Origin: Lachnospiraceae bacterium
GTDB taxonomy: Bacteria; Bacillota_A; Clostridia; Lachnospirales; Lachnospiraceae
DNA: 38,390 bases
Reading direction: 5' to 3'
Assembly: GCA_028694115.1 (NCBI GenBank)
Contig: JAQUUB010000039.1
Coordinates: 1 to 38,390 of the forward strand
Positions 25,541 to 35,074 of this stretch are shown here, in pieces (the stretch's first letter is position 1; each line of letters begins with the position of its first letter). Position numbers and translations under genes: made by a program. Under the pieces are notes generated by a model, which saw only the letters and a list, made by a program, of their open reading frames with translations, did no database searches and had not been told where the DNA came from.

Positions 25541-26568
25541 ATGGAAAAGAAAATTGAACATCCAAAGGTATTTATTTCATATGCATGGGAATAGATGAGC
25601 ATAATGAGAACGTTATTTTATTTGCGACGGATTTGAAAAGAGATGGTGTTGAGGTCATTTTTGATAGATGGCAGTTGAAAGAAGGGTTTGATACATATGC
25701 TTTTATGGAGAAAAGTGCTACTGATCCTTCTATTACAAATGTATTAATTTTGCTCGATCCAATCTATGCGGAAAAAGCAGATTCGCGAAGCGGAGGAGTA
25801 GGCGGTAAATCAGATTCAGATTTAATGTATCAGGATGAAGTGCATGGTCCATTGATTGAGCAAGTGGATAAGACTGTGGACTTGATTTATACAAAGTATT
25901 TGAAAGCTTTGATTGATTACAAAGGAATCCAGAGAGTGGAACAGTATATGTTTCACAGAGATGCATTCAGAGAAATTTTGTTAAATGCAATTGTTCATAA
26001 GGATTATAGTGGATGTAATCCAATCCAGATTAGTGTTTACGAAGATAAAATGTATATCTGGAATGATGGTGTCATGCCTATGAACTTAACATCTACCGAA
26101 AAGTTATTTCAAAAGCATTCTTCAAAACCATATAATCCAAAGCTGGCTGATATCTTTTTTAAGAGTGGGATGATTGAAGCATGGGGGCGTGGATTTGATA
26201 AAATCAAAGAAGCATGTGAAAAGTATGATGGTCCATTACCGGAATATGATATCAACGAAGATGGGATTATGGTGCTTTGTAATGCTTGTGAGAGATATCT
26301 GGATTTATTATATGGCAAACCAGAAGAAATTAATTCGCTCACTTCAAATGAGCGAATTATGAGCGAATTAATGAGCGGAAAAATGAAGGAGCCATTAGAA
26401 AAAATATTAGAATATTTGAAAGATAATACGGAAATCACAAATGCAATTGGTCAGGAATTAACAGGAAAATCAACTGCACAGGTAAGAAGATATTTAAATA
26501 CACTTTGTGATGCTGGGGTTATAAAAAGTAACAAAGGAACAAAAGGTAACGTGTATTTAAAGAAGTAG
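25541..26568 (+). pseudogene. SEFIR domain fused to a GHKL ATPase C-terminus, frameshifted
   Basis: ATG 25541 encodes 'HPKVFISYAWE' and then TAG; one base out of frame, the sequence continues as 'DEHNENVILFATDLKRDGVEVIFDRWQL...YAEKADSRSGGVGG'. Together these are a SEFIR domain (a TIR-like signalling domain of defence proteins) with one frameshift near 25588. After GGVGG the protein switches without a linker to the C-terminal part of an AlbA_2/GHKL ATPase: 'DLMYQDEVHGPLIEQ', the N-box EILLNAIVHKDY and 'IWNDGVMP', 'GRGFDKI', and a winged helix at the end. Neither half is complete. The ORF from 25585 (327 residues) could still be translated. This looks like an accidental fusion after deletion, not a designed protein, though a frameshifted chimera can still be expressed. 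Confidence 0.68.
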
Positions 26569-26608
26569 GTCATTCGCTCATTTTAAATGATTGAATGAGT
26601 GAGCGAAT
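26333..26608. repeat. Cluster of TGAGCGAAT motifs in both orientations
   Basis: The 9-mer TGAGCGAAT occurs at 26349-26357, 26360-26368 and 26600-26608, and its complement ATTCGCTCA at 26333-26341 and 26572-26580. Two lie beyond the gene end, where they form an ATTCGCTC/GAGCGAAT stem without a T-run. Confidence 0.6.
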
Positions 26609-26693
26609 AATAAGAACAAAAATAAATGATTTTGATTTTACTTCATGAGTAACCGATAGATTTTTATATGTGCAACTAAGAAAGGAGTTTCAG

Positions 26694-29675
26694 ATGTCGA
26701 ATATTTCTGATCTGCAAAGAAAAATTGAATATTTAGAGAAAGAAAATGCGTATTTAAAAGATTTATTGACTCAAGCTGGAATTTCTTATGAAAAAGAGGC
26801 ATATGAAACTCTAAAAGGGAAATATGATACGAATCAAGGTGCACGAATAATAAAAAAAGAAGAAATCACTGCAGAAGATGCGAATCAATTCTTTAGCATG
26901 TTTTGGGGGAGAACGGACCTATATAGTCAGCGAACCATAAAAAAAGCGACAGGTGAGGTAAGCTATTATCCTCAATGCAGCAAATTTTGGAAGAATGGTT
27001 GTCCGATATATCATGGAAAAATCAAGCATTGTGGATTGTGTGATTCCCCTGCATTTAGACAACTAGGCAAAGACCAGATTATCAATCATTTGTTGGGAAA
27101 GAGAATAGATTCAACTGATGTGATAGGTGTGTATCCATTACTACCAGATGATACATGTCGATTTATCGTATTCGATTTTGATAATCATGAAAAGGGTGCG
27201 GAAAAAATTGAATTTGCCAATCTGGATAAAGCGTGGAAAGAGGAGGTAGATTCCCTTAGAGAAATATGTGAAATGAATGGAATTGATGCTCTTGTTGAAC
27301 GCTCAAGGTCAGGGAGCGGAGCACATGTATGGATTTTCTTTCAAAATAAAATTGATGCCTCATTTGCTAGAAAGTTTGGTAATGCACTATTAAGAAAAGG
27401 AGCGGAAACAGTAAATTTGAAATCATTTCGCTTCTATGACAGAATGTTACCAATGCAGGATCATATGCCAAAAGGTGGTTTTGGTAATTTGATCGCATTG
27501 CCTTTACAGGGACAGGCGTTAAAAGATGGAAATAGTGCGTTTGTTGATGCTGACTGGAATGCATATCCGGATCAATGGAAGGCATTATTGTCCAAGGAAA
27601 AAATAACAAAAGAATTTATTGAAGATAAAATTAAGGAATGGCAATTAATAAACCCTCTTACTAACGTAGAACAAAATGAAATCTTGAAAGAAACTGGTGA
27701 AAAACCATGGGATAAATCAAAGTGCTTTCATTTGGAAGATGTCAATGGAACTATGAATGTAATACTAGCAGATGCCATATATGTTGACACCAAAAATCTG
27801 AAACCAAGAATCCAAAATCAGATTCGTGAGCTGGCTGCATTCAGTAATCCGATATTTTATAAAAATCAAGCAATGGGATTATCAAATTTTGAAAATGCCA
27901 GGTATATTTATCTTGGAAAAGATGAAAATGGATATATTCGCATACCTAGAGGCTTGTTAGAACAGCTTACAGAAATGAATATGAAGGCATCTATTCCAAT
28001 GAAGGTGGAAGACAAGCGTTGTACAGGCGAGCAGATTAAAGTAAACTTTATTGGAGAACTTAAAAGTTCCCAGATTCCGGCTGTTGAAGTTTTAGAAGAA
28101 AAAGAGACAGGAATTCTAAATGCTGCAACTGCATTTGGTAAGACAGTGGTATGTTGTAATATGATTGCGAGAAAAAAAGTAAATACACTCATTCTTCTGC
28201 AATCATCGTCCTTAATGGAACAGTGGGTAACATCCATTGAAAAATTTTTAATTATTGATGAAGAACTACCAGAATACCAAACACCATCAGGGAAAACAAG
28301 AAAGAGAAAAAGCATAATAGGAAGACTTCAGGGAGCACACGACTCCACTACTGGAATCATTGATATAGCTATGGTTGGTTCGCTATGCAAAAAAGGTGAA
28401 TTTCATAAAAGGTTAAAACAGTATGGAATGGTGATTTTGGATGAATGTCATCATGCAGCGTCGGATACTATTGTTGAGGTACTGCAGGAGGTTTGTGCAA
28501 AACATGTATATGGAGTGACAGCAACACCATTTCGTGGAGATGGTATGGAAAAAATAAATTATATGTTACTGGGACCTATTCGTTATAGATTTACGTCTAA
28601 GGATAGGGCTAAAGAGCAAGGAATTGACCATCTGGTATGTCCTCGATTTACCAGAGCAGTAGCTCCTAGGTTTGGAAGCGATAAAATGCATCCAAATGAG
28701 GCATATTCAATTATTCGAGAGAATGAAGATAGAGATGAGCTAATTATTCATGATGTGAAAAAGTGCATTGATAATGGCAGAACTCCAGTTGTTTTATCAA
28801 AATATGTGGATCACTCCAAGCGACTGCATGAAAGATTGATTGGCTATGCAGATAAAACATTCTTATTATCAGGTAGTAATTCAAAGAAGGAACATAGTGA
28901 AATATTGCAACAGATGAATCAAGTGCAATCGGATGAAAGTATGATTCTTATTGCAACTGGGAAATTAATAGGTGAAGGATTTGATTTTCCAAGACTTGAT
29001 ACATTGATTATGGCAACACCTGTTGCGTGGAAGGGTGTCGTAGAACAATATGCTGGAAGACTAAACAGAGATTATGAAGGCAAAGAAACTGTACTTATCT
29101 ATGATTATGTTGATAGCCATATTCCTATGTTTGACCGGATGTATTACAAGCGCCTAAAGGCTTATAAACAGATCGGATATAATATTTATTCTGAAGGAAG
29201 CTTATATAGAGAAAATGATAACGAAAACACCAATGCTATTTTCGATATAGACACTTATTTGGAGGTATTCCAAAGAGATATAATCTCAGCGAAGAATGAA
29301 ATCATTATATCAAGTCCTGCTATCAGTGGAAAAAAAGTAGATGAAATAATTGAGCTTCTTAAAGAAAAGCAATTATCAGGATTACATATTGTAATTGTAA
29401 CATGGAAACCAGATGTTTATGGATATGGGGACAGTGCATACTGGATGGAGCTGCAGGAACGCATGCGTAAGTCTGGATTTGAAATGAATCTTGTAGAGGA
29501 TTATTGCGACCATTATTGTATCGTTGATAAAGAAATTGTGTGGTATGGCAGCATGAATTTCCTGGGCAAAGAAGTTGCAGAAGATAATTTGATGCGTGTT
29601 TGTAGTAAAAATATAGCCAGTGAACTTCTTGAAATGACATTTGGAAAAGGCAATTATAGTGGAGAGAGTATGTAA
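26694..29675 (+). CDS. TOTE-type primase-helicase with PLD-like C-terminus
   Basis: This 993-residue protein has four visible parts. A short N-terminal coiled coil (5-25). A TOTE archaeo-eukaryotic primase domain with cysteines C95, C103, C113, C116, catalytic DFD (161-163) and the SGSGAH motif (206-211), also seen as 'FYDRMLPMQ' later. A superfamily-2 helicase with Walker A-like AATAFGKT (about 478-485), DECHH (about 583-587), GVTATPFRGD and motif VI QYAGRLNRD (about 785). A C-terminal phospholipase-D-like unit with H-x-C-x-V-D-K (about 940-946) and YGSMN. TOTE systems are conflict systems proposed to act on nucleic acids at the interface of transcription and immunity; the biochemical role is not known. 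ATG 26694 has AAAGGAG 7 nt upstream. Confidence 0.85.
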   Translation: MSNISDLQRKIEYLEKENAYLKDLLTQAGISYEKEAYETLKGKYDTNQGARIIKKEEITAEDANQFFSMFWGRTDLYSQRTIKKATGEVSYYPQCSKFWKNGCPIYHGKIKHCGLCDSPAFRQLGKDQIINHLLGKRIDSTDVIGVYPLLPDDTCRFIVFDFDNHEKGAEKIEFANLDKAWKEEVDSLREICEMNGIDALVERSRSGSGAHVWIFFQNKIDASFARKFGNALLRKGAETVNLKSFRFYDRMLPMQDHMPKGGFGNLIALPLQGQALKDGNSAFVDADWNAYPDQWKALLSKEKITKEFIEDKIKEWQLINPLTNVEQNEILKETGEKPWDKSKCFHLEDVNGTMNVILADAIYVDTKNLKPRIQNQIRELAAFSNPIFYKNQAMGLSNFENARYIYLGKDENGYIRIPRGLLEQLTEMNMKASIPMKVEDKRCTGEQIKVNFIGELKSSQIPAVEVLEEKETGILNAATAFGKTVVCCNMIARKKVNTLILLQSSSLMEQWVTSIEKFLIIDEELPEYQTPSGKTRKRKSIIGRLQGAHDSTTGIIDIAMVGSLCKKGEFHKRLKQYGMVILDECHHAASDTIVEVLQEVCAKHVYGVTATPFRGDGMEKINYMLLGPIRYRFTSKDRAKEQGIDHLVCPRFTRAVAPRFGSDKMHPNEAYSIIRENEDRDELIIHDVKKCIDNGRTPVVLSKYVDHSKRLHERLIGYADKTFLLSGSNSKKEHSEILQQMNQVQSDESMILIATGKLIGEGFDFPRLDTLIMATPVAWKGVVEQYAGRLNRDYEGKETVLIYDYVDSHIPMFDRMYYKRLKAYKQIGYNIYSEGSLYRENDNENTNAIFDIDTYLEVFQRDIISAKNEIIISSPAISGKKVDEIIELLKEKQLSGLHIVIVTWKPDVYGYGDSAYWMELQERMRKSGFEMNLVEDYCDHYCIVDKEIVWYGSMNFLGKEVAEDNLMRVCSKNIASELLEMTFGKGNYSGESM

Positions 29676-29832
29676 TACTTGTATTAGGATGGATCATGAA
29701 TATTATAATCAATGATCAAGAAGAAAATATTTCAATGATTCTCAGGAAAATGCCAATTATGCGGAGTGAAACAGCACTAAATATCAAAAGGTTTACATAA
29801 AAACAATGAAATTTGATCATAAGGAGAATGTC

Positions 29833-30759
29833 ATGATTAATTTGAGTAAGTTAATAGAAGTTCAAGATTTGCGAACAGTTTGGCCTCATGAGGCATTAGA
29901 TTTTACCCCTTGGCTATCAGAAGATGATAATATTTCATTACTTTCAGACGCTGTAGGTATTGATATCACTATTGATGAAACAGAATCATCAGTGGGAGAC
30001 TTTAATGTGGATATATATGCCTCTGAGACAGGAACAGATAGAAAAATAATTATTGAAAATCAACTTGGAGATACAGATCATGATCATTTAGGTAAGCTGA
30101 TTACATATGCATCAGGAAAATCAGCAGAATTAATTATTTGGGTTGTAAAGCATGCCCGAGAGGAACATAAATCAGCAATAGAATGGCTGAATGCACATAC
30201 AGATGATCATATTGGGTTCTTTCTGTGTGAAATTAAGTTGTATAAAATTGGAGATTCTTCACCGGCTGTAAAGTTTGAGGTTATTGAAAAACCTAATGAT
30301 TGGGCGAAAGAGATTAAAAAAGCTTTATTAACCAATGCAACCCAGCAGTTTCGATATGATTATTGGACGGAATTTAATGAATATGCATTTAAAAATGCAA
30401 AGTTTGCAAAAGAATTTAGCAAAAGAAAAGCATCTACAGATCATTGGTATGATTTAAGCATAGGCTCGTCCGCTTGTCATATAGGTTTGTGCGTTATTCA
30501 AAAACGAAATGCGATATCAATTGAATTTTATATAAGTGATGATAAGGAATTGTATAAAAAATTATTTGAAAGTAAAACTGAGATTGAAATAGCTATTGAT
30601 TGTGCTATTGATTGGCGAGAATTACCAGAAAGAAAAGCTAGTAGAATTATAATTGAAAAGAATGTTGATTTTACGGATACGAATCAATGGAGTTTGCAAT
30701 TTGATTGGTTCATGGATATAGCAGTTAAAATAAAGAGAGAATTTAAGAAATATATTTAA
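29833..30759 (+). CDS. DUF4268 protein with PD-(D/E)XK-like N-terminus
   Basis: This 308-residue protein begins with a nuclease-like fold: 'GDFNVDIYASE' (D60), then 'IIIENQLGDTDHDHLGKL' (E75, Q77), the D...E-x-Q arrangement of PD-(D/E)XK variants and typical of DUF4268 proteins. The second half (about 170-308) is the DUF4268 domain proper, with 'WYDLSIGSSACHIGL' and 'EIAIDCAIDWRELPERKAS'. The ATG at 29833 has AAGGAG 6 nt upstream; an ATG at 29806 is weaker. The gap to the TOTE gene is about 157 bases, and only 20 bases separate it from the SIR2 gene. Families with this domain are common next to restriction and other defence genes, so I infer a defence nuclease. Confidence 0.75.
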   Translation: MINLSKLIEVQDLRTVWPHEALDFTPWLSEDDNISLLSDAVGIDITIDETESSVGDFNVDIYASETGTDRKIIIENQLGDTDHDHLGKLITYASGKSAELIIWVVKHAREEHKSAIEWLNAHTDDHIGFFLCEIKLYKIGDSSPAVKFEVIEKPNDWAKEIKKALLTNATQQFRYDYWTEFNEYAFKNAKFAKEFSKRKASTDHWYDLSIGSSACHIGLCVIQKRNAISIEFYISDDKELYKKLFESKTEIEIAIDCAIDWRELPERKASRIIIEKNVDFTDTNQWSLQFDWFMDIAVKIKREFKKYI

Positions 30760-30779
30760 TATGAAGGAAGGTGAAGGTA

Positions 30780-32339
30780 ATGACCATCGAAGATGTTGTT
30801 AGTAGATTTAATACAACCCCATTTTTATTTATAGGATCTGGGATTACGCGAAGATATTTAAATTTACCTGATTGGAAGGCATTGTTAGAGCATTTTGCAA
30901 AAGTAATTGATAATGATGATTTTATTTATAGCGCTTACGAGAATAAAGCAAAGGTATTGGATTGTAAAGCAGGAATTCTGCCTAAAATAGCAGAATTAAT
31001 ACAAGTGGATTATGATGAGCGGTGGTATCGAGATAAGAGCATAAGAACAGTGAATGAAGAAGTGCTTGAACAAATAAAAAATGAAGGGTTATCACCATTT
31101 AAAGCGGAAATTGCTTCTTATATAAGACAAAGTTCAGTTATTAATTCTGATTATTTAGAGGAGATTGAAAAACTTACTCGAATTTCGGAAAAGAGCATAT
31201 CTGGAGTTATAACTACGAATTATGATTCGTTTTTAGAAGAACATTTTGTGGGATTTACAAAGTATGTTGGACAAACGCAATTGATATTTTCAGCTATCCA
31301 AGGAATAGCAGAAATCTATAAAATTCATGGTTCCATCGAAAATCCAGACAGTATTGTAATAAATGAAGCAGACTATATGAAGTTTGATGAAAATAGTGCA
31401 TATCTTGCAGCTAAATTAATGACTATCTTTATGGAGTATCCTATTATTTTTATGGGATATTCAATAAGTGATTCCAATGTTCAAAATATTATTAAATCTA
31501 TTGTGAATTGTTTGGATGAAGAACAAATTAAGATGTTAGAAGATAGGTTTGTTTTCATTGAATATAAGAATGGAATGGTGGGAGTTGAGGTTAGTCCATA
31601 TACCATTATGGTAGATAACAAACCTTTAGGGATGAGGAAAATAAGTCTGGGAAATTTTATGCCGCTATATCATGCTATGGAAAATAAAAAAGCGAAACTT
31701 CCAGTAAAAATCTTGCGCCGATTTAAGCAGGAATTATATAATTATACAATTACAAATATGCCAACAGCAAGTCTAAGGGTAGCAGCTTTAGATGATACAC
31801 GCGTTTCGGATGAAGAATTAGTTTTGGCGATTGGTAAAGTATCAGATTTAGGATTAAAGGGGTTAAGCGGAATTGATAGTAATGAGTGGTATAGAAATAT
31901 TGTAATAAATGATTTGGAATTTACTGCCGACGAACTATTGGAACACGCATTTCCTAAAGTCTTAAAACAAAACTCAGGTAAACTTCCGGTGAATAAGTAT
32001 TTAGCAGATGCAACAAAAGAATTTCCAGAATGCAATGAATTAGCGGAAAAACAAAAATTTGATACAATTATTTCACCATCAATCAAAAAGAATAGAAATT
32101 GTTTGGGAGATTATACATCGGTAGGGCAGATTTGGAGACAAGAGAAAAAGTCCTTAGAGCGAGCAACAAGACTGATTTCTCATTTGGAGGAAAGCCAAAT
32201 TGCAGTCAGTGAGCTTGAAGAGGTGTTAAAAGAATTATTTGAAGAAGATGTAAATATCTTGCAGAATGTAAGCGCTCCGATTAGAACTCATATTAGGAGA
32301 TTAATTATGATATATGACTATTTGAAATGGGGAAAGTAA
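30780..32339 (+). CDS. SIR2-family defence protein
   Basis: This 519-residue protein has a SIR2-like NAD-binding domain in its first 270 residues: GSG at 19-21, 'ITTNYD' (about 143-148), 'IYKIHGS' with the likely catalytic histidine (about 183) and 'IFMGYSISDSN' (about 222-232). The second half is helical with no recognised domain and probably senses the trigger. SIR2 proteins in defence, for example Thoeris ThsA and DSR systems, destroy NAD+ on infection. The ATG at 30780 has AGGAAGGTG upstream. The gene follows DUF4268 and ends the three-gene run. Its trigger and partner are unknown. Confidence 0.8.
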   Translation: MTIEDVVSRFNTTPFLFIGSGITRRYLNLPDWKALLEHFAKVIDNDDFIYSAYENKAKVLDCKAGILPKIAELIQVDYDERWYRDKSIRTVNEEVLEQIKNEGLSPFKAEIASYIRQSSVINSDYLEEIEKLTRISEKSISGVITTNYDSFLEEHFVGFTKYVGQTQLIFSAIQGIAEIYKIHGSIENPDSIVINEADYMKFDENSAYLAAKLMTIFMEYPIIFMGYSISDSNVQNIIKSIVNCLDEEQIKMLEDRFVFIEYKNGMVGVEVSPYTIMVDNKPLGMRKISLGNFMPLYHAMENKKAKLPVKILRRFKQELYNYTITNMPTASLRVAALDDTRVSDEELVLAIGKVSDLGLKGLSGIDSNEWYRNIVINDLEFTADELLEHAFPKVLKQNSGKLPVNKYLADATKEFPECNELAEKQKFDTIISPSIKKNRNCLGDYTSVGQIWRQEKKSLERATRLISHLEESQIAVSELEEVLKELFEEDVNILQNVSAPIRTHIRRLIMIYDYLKWGK

Positions 32340-32648
32340 AAGAGTTCCCTGACTCAAGCATTTGTAAACAAACACCGTACAGGAAACCCTTTTTAATCGT
32401 AACGCACCTATCAAATACAGCACCTATAAATAGACACCTTTTTGTTCAGTACAATATTAACTTATGTTTTTACATCTCTGATTATACAAGAGAAACTGTG
32501 GATTGTAAACAAGAAAATTTTGAAGTTAAGGGGTTTTTGGATTATCATATAAGAAGGTAAAAATTCAGTCTGATAATGATGAGTTTTCAAACATGTTGCA
32601 AACAATACAATTGTGAAGCAATATTCCATTGCAAGAAAGGAGTCACTT
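32340..32648. other. Non-coding gap after SIR2
   Basis: An open frame of 77 codons overlaps here but looks like chance: no ribosome binding site, unbalanced composition. CACCTAT occurs twice (near 32406 and 32426) with similar sequence between. Otherwise I see nothing in it. Confidence 0.5.
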
Positions 32649-32966
32649 ATGCAATATCCAAATATCGATATAAAACAAACTGGAATTTTATTAGAATCTA
32701 TGATCAGAAGCTCCGGATATAGTGTTAAGTATATCCAGGAATATTTGCATTTATCGTGTCCTCAACCGATTTATAGATGGTTTAAGGGAAAGATTCTGCC
32801 TTCACTTGATCATATGTACGCATTAAGTATACTCCTTGGTGTTCATATGGATGAACTTATTGTTCCACAGAAACAGAACATCTTGGTTCGTTTTATGGAG
32901 CTTTCAAAAGATTCTACAGTAAAACGGTGTTTATCATATTATTACAAACTTTATCAAGTTGCATAG
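32649..32966 (+). CDS. XRE-like helix-turn-helix protein
   Basis: This 105-residue protein is of a type common in Lachnospiraceae: 'YPNIDIKQTGILLESMIRSS' start, then a helix-turn-helix 'SVKYIQEYLHLSCPQPIYRWFKGK' (about 24-47) and 'SLDHMYALSILLGVHMDEL'. Such proteins are small Cro-like regulators of mobile elements. The ATG at 32649 has AAAGGAG 6 nt upstream. It may regulate the four genes that follow, but no operator was identified. Confidence 0.75.
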   Translation: MQYPNIDIKQTGILLESMIRSSGYSVKYIQEYLHLSCPQPIYRWFKGKILPSLDHMYALSILLGVHMDELIVPQKQNILVRFMELSKDSTVKRCLSYYYKLYQVA

Positions 32967-33058
32967 TTCATTGGACTATCTGTCCAATGAAAAATGATTA
33001 CGATTATATTATCCTCTTATCAAACCGGAATAAACGGAGAGATAGGAGGATTTTTTTG

Positions 33059-33745
33059 ATGAACATAATTTTAGAGCCAGCGGAGGTGACAGCTTGCGAG
33101 ATTAGTCTTGAATTGTATACAGATATATTTTGTGGCAGATATGATTGCTTGGAGTGGCATACATATCAAAGCTGTGATAGCAGTAGCTATAAGGAAGTAA
33201 TCGAAAACTCGGTAAATAGAAGAACGCTTTTACGGGTAATGAGAGATTTGGCTTTTCCTGGGTTGACTGGGTGCGGAGAAAATGCTGCATATGAGATAGA
33301 GCGTGCTGAGGTGGATGAGAGAGGGAAAGCCGCTAGAGATATGTATACTGAAATAAAAGCAAGAAATAAAATATGCAGAAATTTAGAAGTACCACCCGAT
33401 ACGAAAGTAATCAATGGAGGTATGTTATTAAGTAATTATCCGCCTATTGCTTGTACCTGTGGAAAAGAATTACACCACAACAGATGCATGATGATTCATT
33501 TGGAAAAGAAAAATTTTGATGTGCTATTGGATGCAGCTGCAATTGCAATGCTGGTATATGATTGGAAAATTAGTGATGTTTTTGAATTTGTTACAGGAGA
33601 TAAAATTATTCGCGACACAGCTCAAATTGTAGAAGAGCTTTATCCGAATATCCCGCACCGCTTTGGAACATATAAAGAAGCTAAAAGGCTATATGACAAA
33701 TTACAGGAAGCTTATAACAAGGAATATGGAAAAGCAGCAATTTGA
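33059..33745 (+). CDS. Uncharacterised protein
   Basis: This 228-residue protein has no family I recognise. It has a cysteine-histidine patch (ACTCGKELHHNRCMMIH, about 147-163), which could bind zinc, and a helical C-terminus 'GTYKEAKRLYDKLQEAYNKEYG'. The ATG at 33059 has TAGGAGGA 9 nt upstream, so the in-frame stretch before it is not coding. It starts a set of four closely spaced genes; the next begins 26 bases after its stop. Confidence 0.6.
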   Translation: MNIILEPAEVTACEISLELYTDIFCGRYDCLEWHTYQSCDSSSYKEVIENSVNRRTLLRVMRDLAFPGLTGCGENAAYEIERAEVDERGKAARDMYTEIKARNKICRNLEVPPDTKVINGGMLLSNYPPIACTCGKELHHNRCMMIHLEKKNFDVLLDAAAIAMLVYDWKISDVFEFVTGDKIIRDTAQIVEELYPNIPHRFGTYKEAKRLYDKLQEAYNKEYGKAAI

Positions 33746-33771
33746 AAGATAAAATGTAAAGGAGAAATCTG

Positions 33772-33975
33772 ATGATAGGAAAACCAAAATATAATTACCA
33801 AGAAGTTGTAAAATTTGTAATAGAAGATGAGATAAAAGTTGGCACAGTTGAAATTATTGATGCATATGGAACATTTTTTCAATCAGAAGAGCCATCGTAT
33901 GATGTGCTGGTGAAGGAAGAAAATTGTCTTTATAAGCATATTAGAGAGTCCAATATTGATAACATTAACAGCTGA
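33772..33975 (+). CDS. Uncharacterised small protein
   Basis: This 67-residue protein looks like a beta-rich small domain ('YNYQEVVKFVIEDEIKVGT', then 'YDVLVKEENCLYKHIRES'). AAAGGAG precedes the ATG. It is followed after 18 bases by the next gene. I see no known family. Similar small proteins occur beside the neighbouring hypothetical genes in mobile DNA. Confidence 0.55.
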   Translation: MIGKPKYNYQEVVKFVIEDEIKVGTVEIIDAYGTFFQSEEPSYDVLVKEENCLYKHIRESNIDNINS

Positions 33976-33993
33976 CGAAAGGAGAGTGCGCAA

Positions 33994-34764
33994 ATGACCA
34001 GAGGAAAAATTATATTTATCGATAAAGATCGAAGGATATATTCAACAGTTGAATTTAACGGAGACTTGTATCCTGACCAGAATAAAGGTTATGGGAGAGA
34101 AATTGTGAATCATTTTCAGTATGGTGGATTTAAAGATGTTTATGCATTTGAACGATTTGTGGTAAGGTTTGATAATAAGCACTTTCAGTATGTTAAAAAA
34201 GATGGGATTGAAATGTTAAAACTAACAAAATACTGCTGGGCTAAAGGACTGAATTTCGAAAACAGTTTAACAGACTATGTTTACCTTATAAATGAAAGTC
34301 ATTTAGATATAGAAATTCATGGTAAAGATGGCAAGGTAATTGCGCCAATTGAGACTATGGCTATTTTTCATTTTAATACCATGCAAGATATAGTAGTGAG
34401 ACGCATTAACATTGAAGAAGTACCATTATATAAAAGTGAATTTGTAAGAATCATTGACAGGCTTAGGGAATCTAGCGAACTGGTTGATAAGGTAAATGAA
34501 CTATTTAGGAATAGCCGAGATAATGTGGATTGTGATTTTTGCAACGCTGCAGGTCTACAGATTTCTCATGAGTCGCTAGTTGTAAATTTACTTGAAAAAT
34601 TAATGAGAGATCATTACGAAAACATTTCTTATTACATTTACGAATTAAAATATGGAAAGCAGTACAAGCCAGGTATGATAACAGGCCCAGAGGGTAATAT
34701 TGATTTGAGTACACCAGAGGCGCTATATGATTATTTGGTACAAGAATACTTTGAGGAGGTTTAA
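33994..34764 (+). CDS. Uncharacterised protein with ADP-binding-like tail
   Basis: This 256-residue protein has a C-terminal part of the type 'NISYYIYELKYGKQYKPG...STPEALYDYL' (about 206-250), a pattern seen in phage and plasmid hypothetical proteins; the function is unknown. A 'CDFCNA' C-x2-C pair lies near 178. The ATG has GAAAGGAG upstream. Its stop (34764) is 4 bases before the next ATG, so the two are translationally coupled. I do not assign a role. Confidence 0.55.
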   Translation: MTRGKIIFIDKDRRIYSTVEFNGDLYPDQNKGYGREIVNHFQYGGFKDVYAFERFVVRFDNKHFQYVKKDGIEMLKLTKYCWAKGLNFENSLTDYVYLINESHLDIEIHGKDGKVIAPIETMAIFHFNTMQDIVVRRINIEEVPLYKSEFVRIIDRLRESSELVDKVNELFRNSRDNVDCDFCNAAGLQISHESLVVNLLEKLMRDHYENISYYIYELKYGKQYKPGMITGPEGNIDLSTPEALYDYLVQEYFEEV

Positions 34765-34768
34765 ATTA

Positions 34769-35074
34769 ATGGTGAAATTAATAGCATTTGATACAGAAGA
34801 GGAATTGATGGAATTAACAGGGCTTTCTGAAGATGAGTTATGGAAAAATGGGTTTAATCTGGACGATTGGGATATAGGCTTTCAATCAGAGATAAAATTA
34901 CATGCTGACCCGACACAAGAGGATCTTGAAGAAGAAATATGTAGACCTGGAGAATTACTTGCATCTTATCGCTTGCCTGCTCACTGGCTTATGATGCAGA
35001 TGAATAGTTATTGTATAGGAGCAAATTATGTCTTTGTTGATGGAAAGCACTACTATACTGTTCATCATGCGTAG
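34769..35074 (+). CDS. Uncharacterised acidic small protein
   Basis: This 101-residue acidic protein follows the previous gene by 4 bases, and GAGGAGG precedes the ATG at 34769. The N-terminus 'LIAFDTEEELMELTGLSEDELWKNGF' is helical and the end 'VFVDGKHYYTVHHA' is strand-like. High acidity and small size would suit an anti-restriction or antitoxin-like partner, but that is only a hint. Confidence 0.5.
   Translation: MVKLIAFDTEEELMELTGLSEDELWKNGFNLDDWDIGFQSEIKLHADPTQEDLEEEICRPGELLASYRLPAHWLMMQMNSYCIGANYVFVDGKHYYTVHHA

Noticed and set aside
29697..29801. 34-codon frame between the TOTE and DUF4268 genes
   Set aside because: No recognisable domain and only a weak AGGATG upstream; overlaps no conserved region. 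Could be a remnant but not enough to call a gene.
32327..32560. 77-codon frame after SIR2
   Set aside because: Overlaps the SIR2 end, has no ribosome binding site and no family-like composition.
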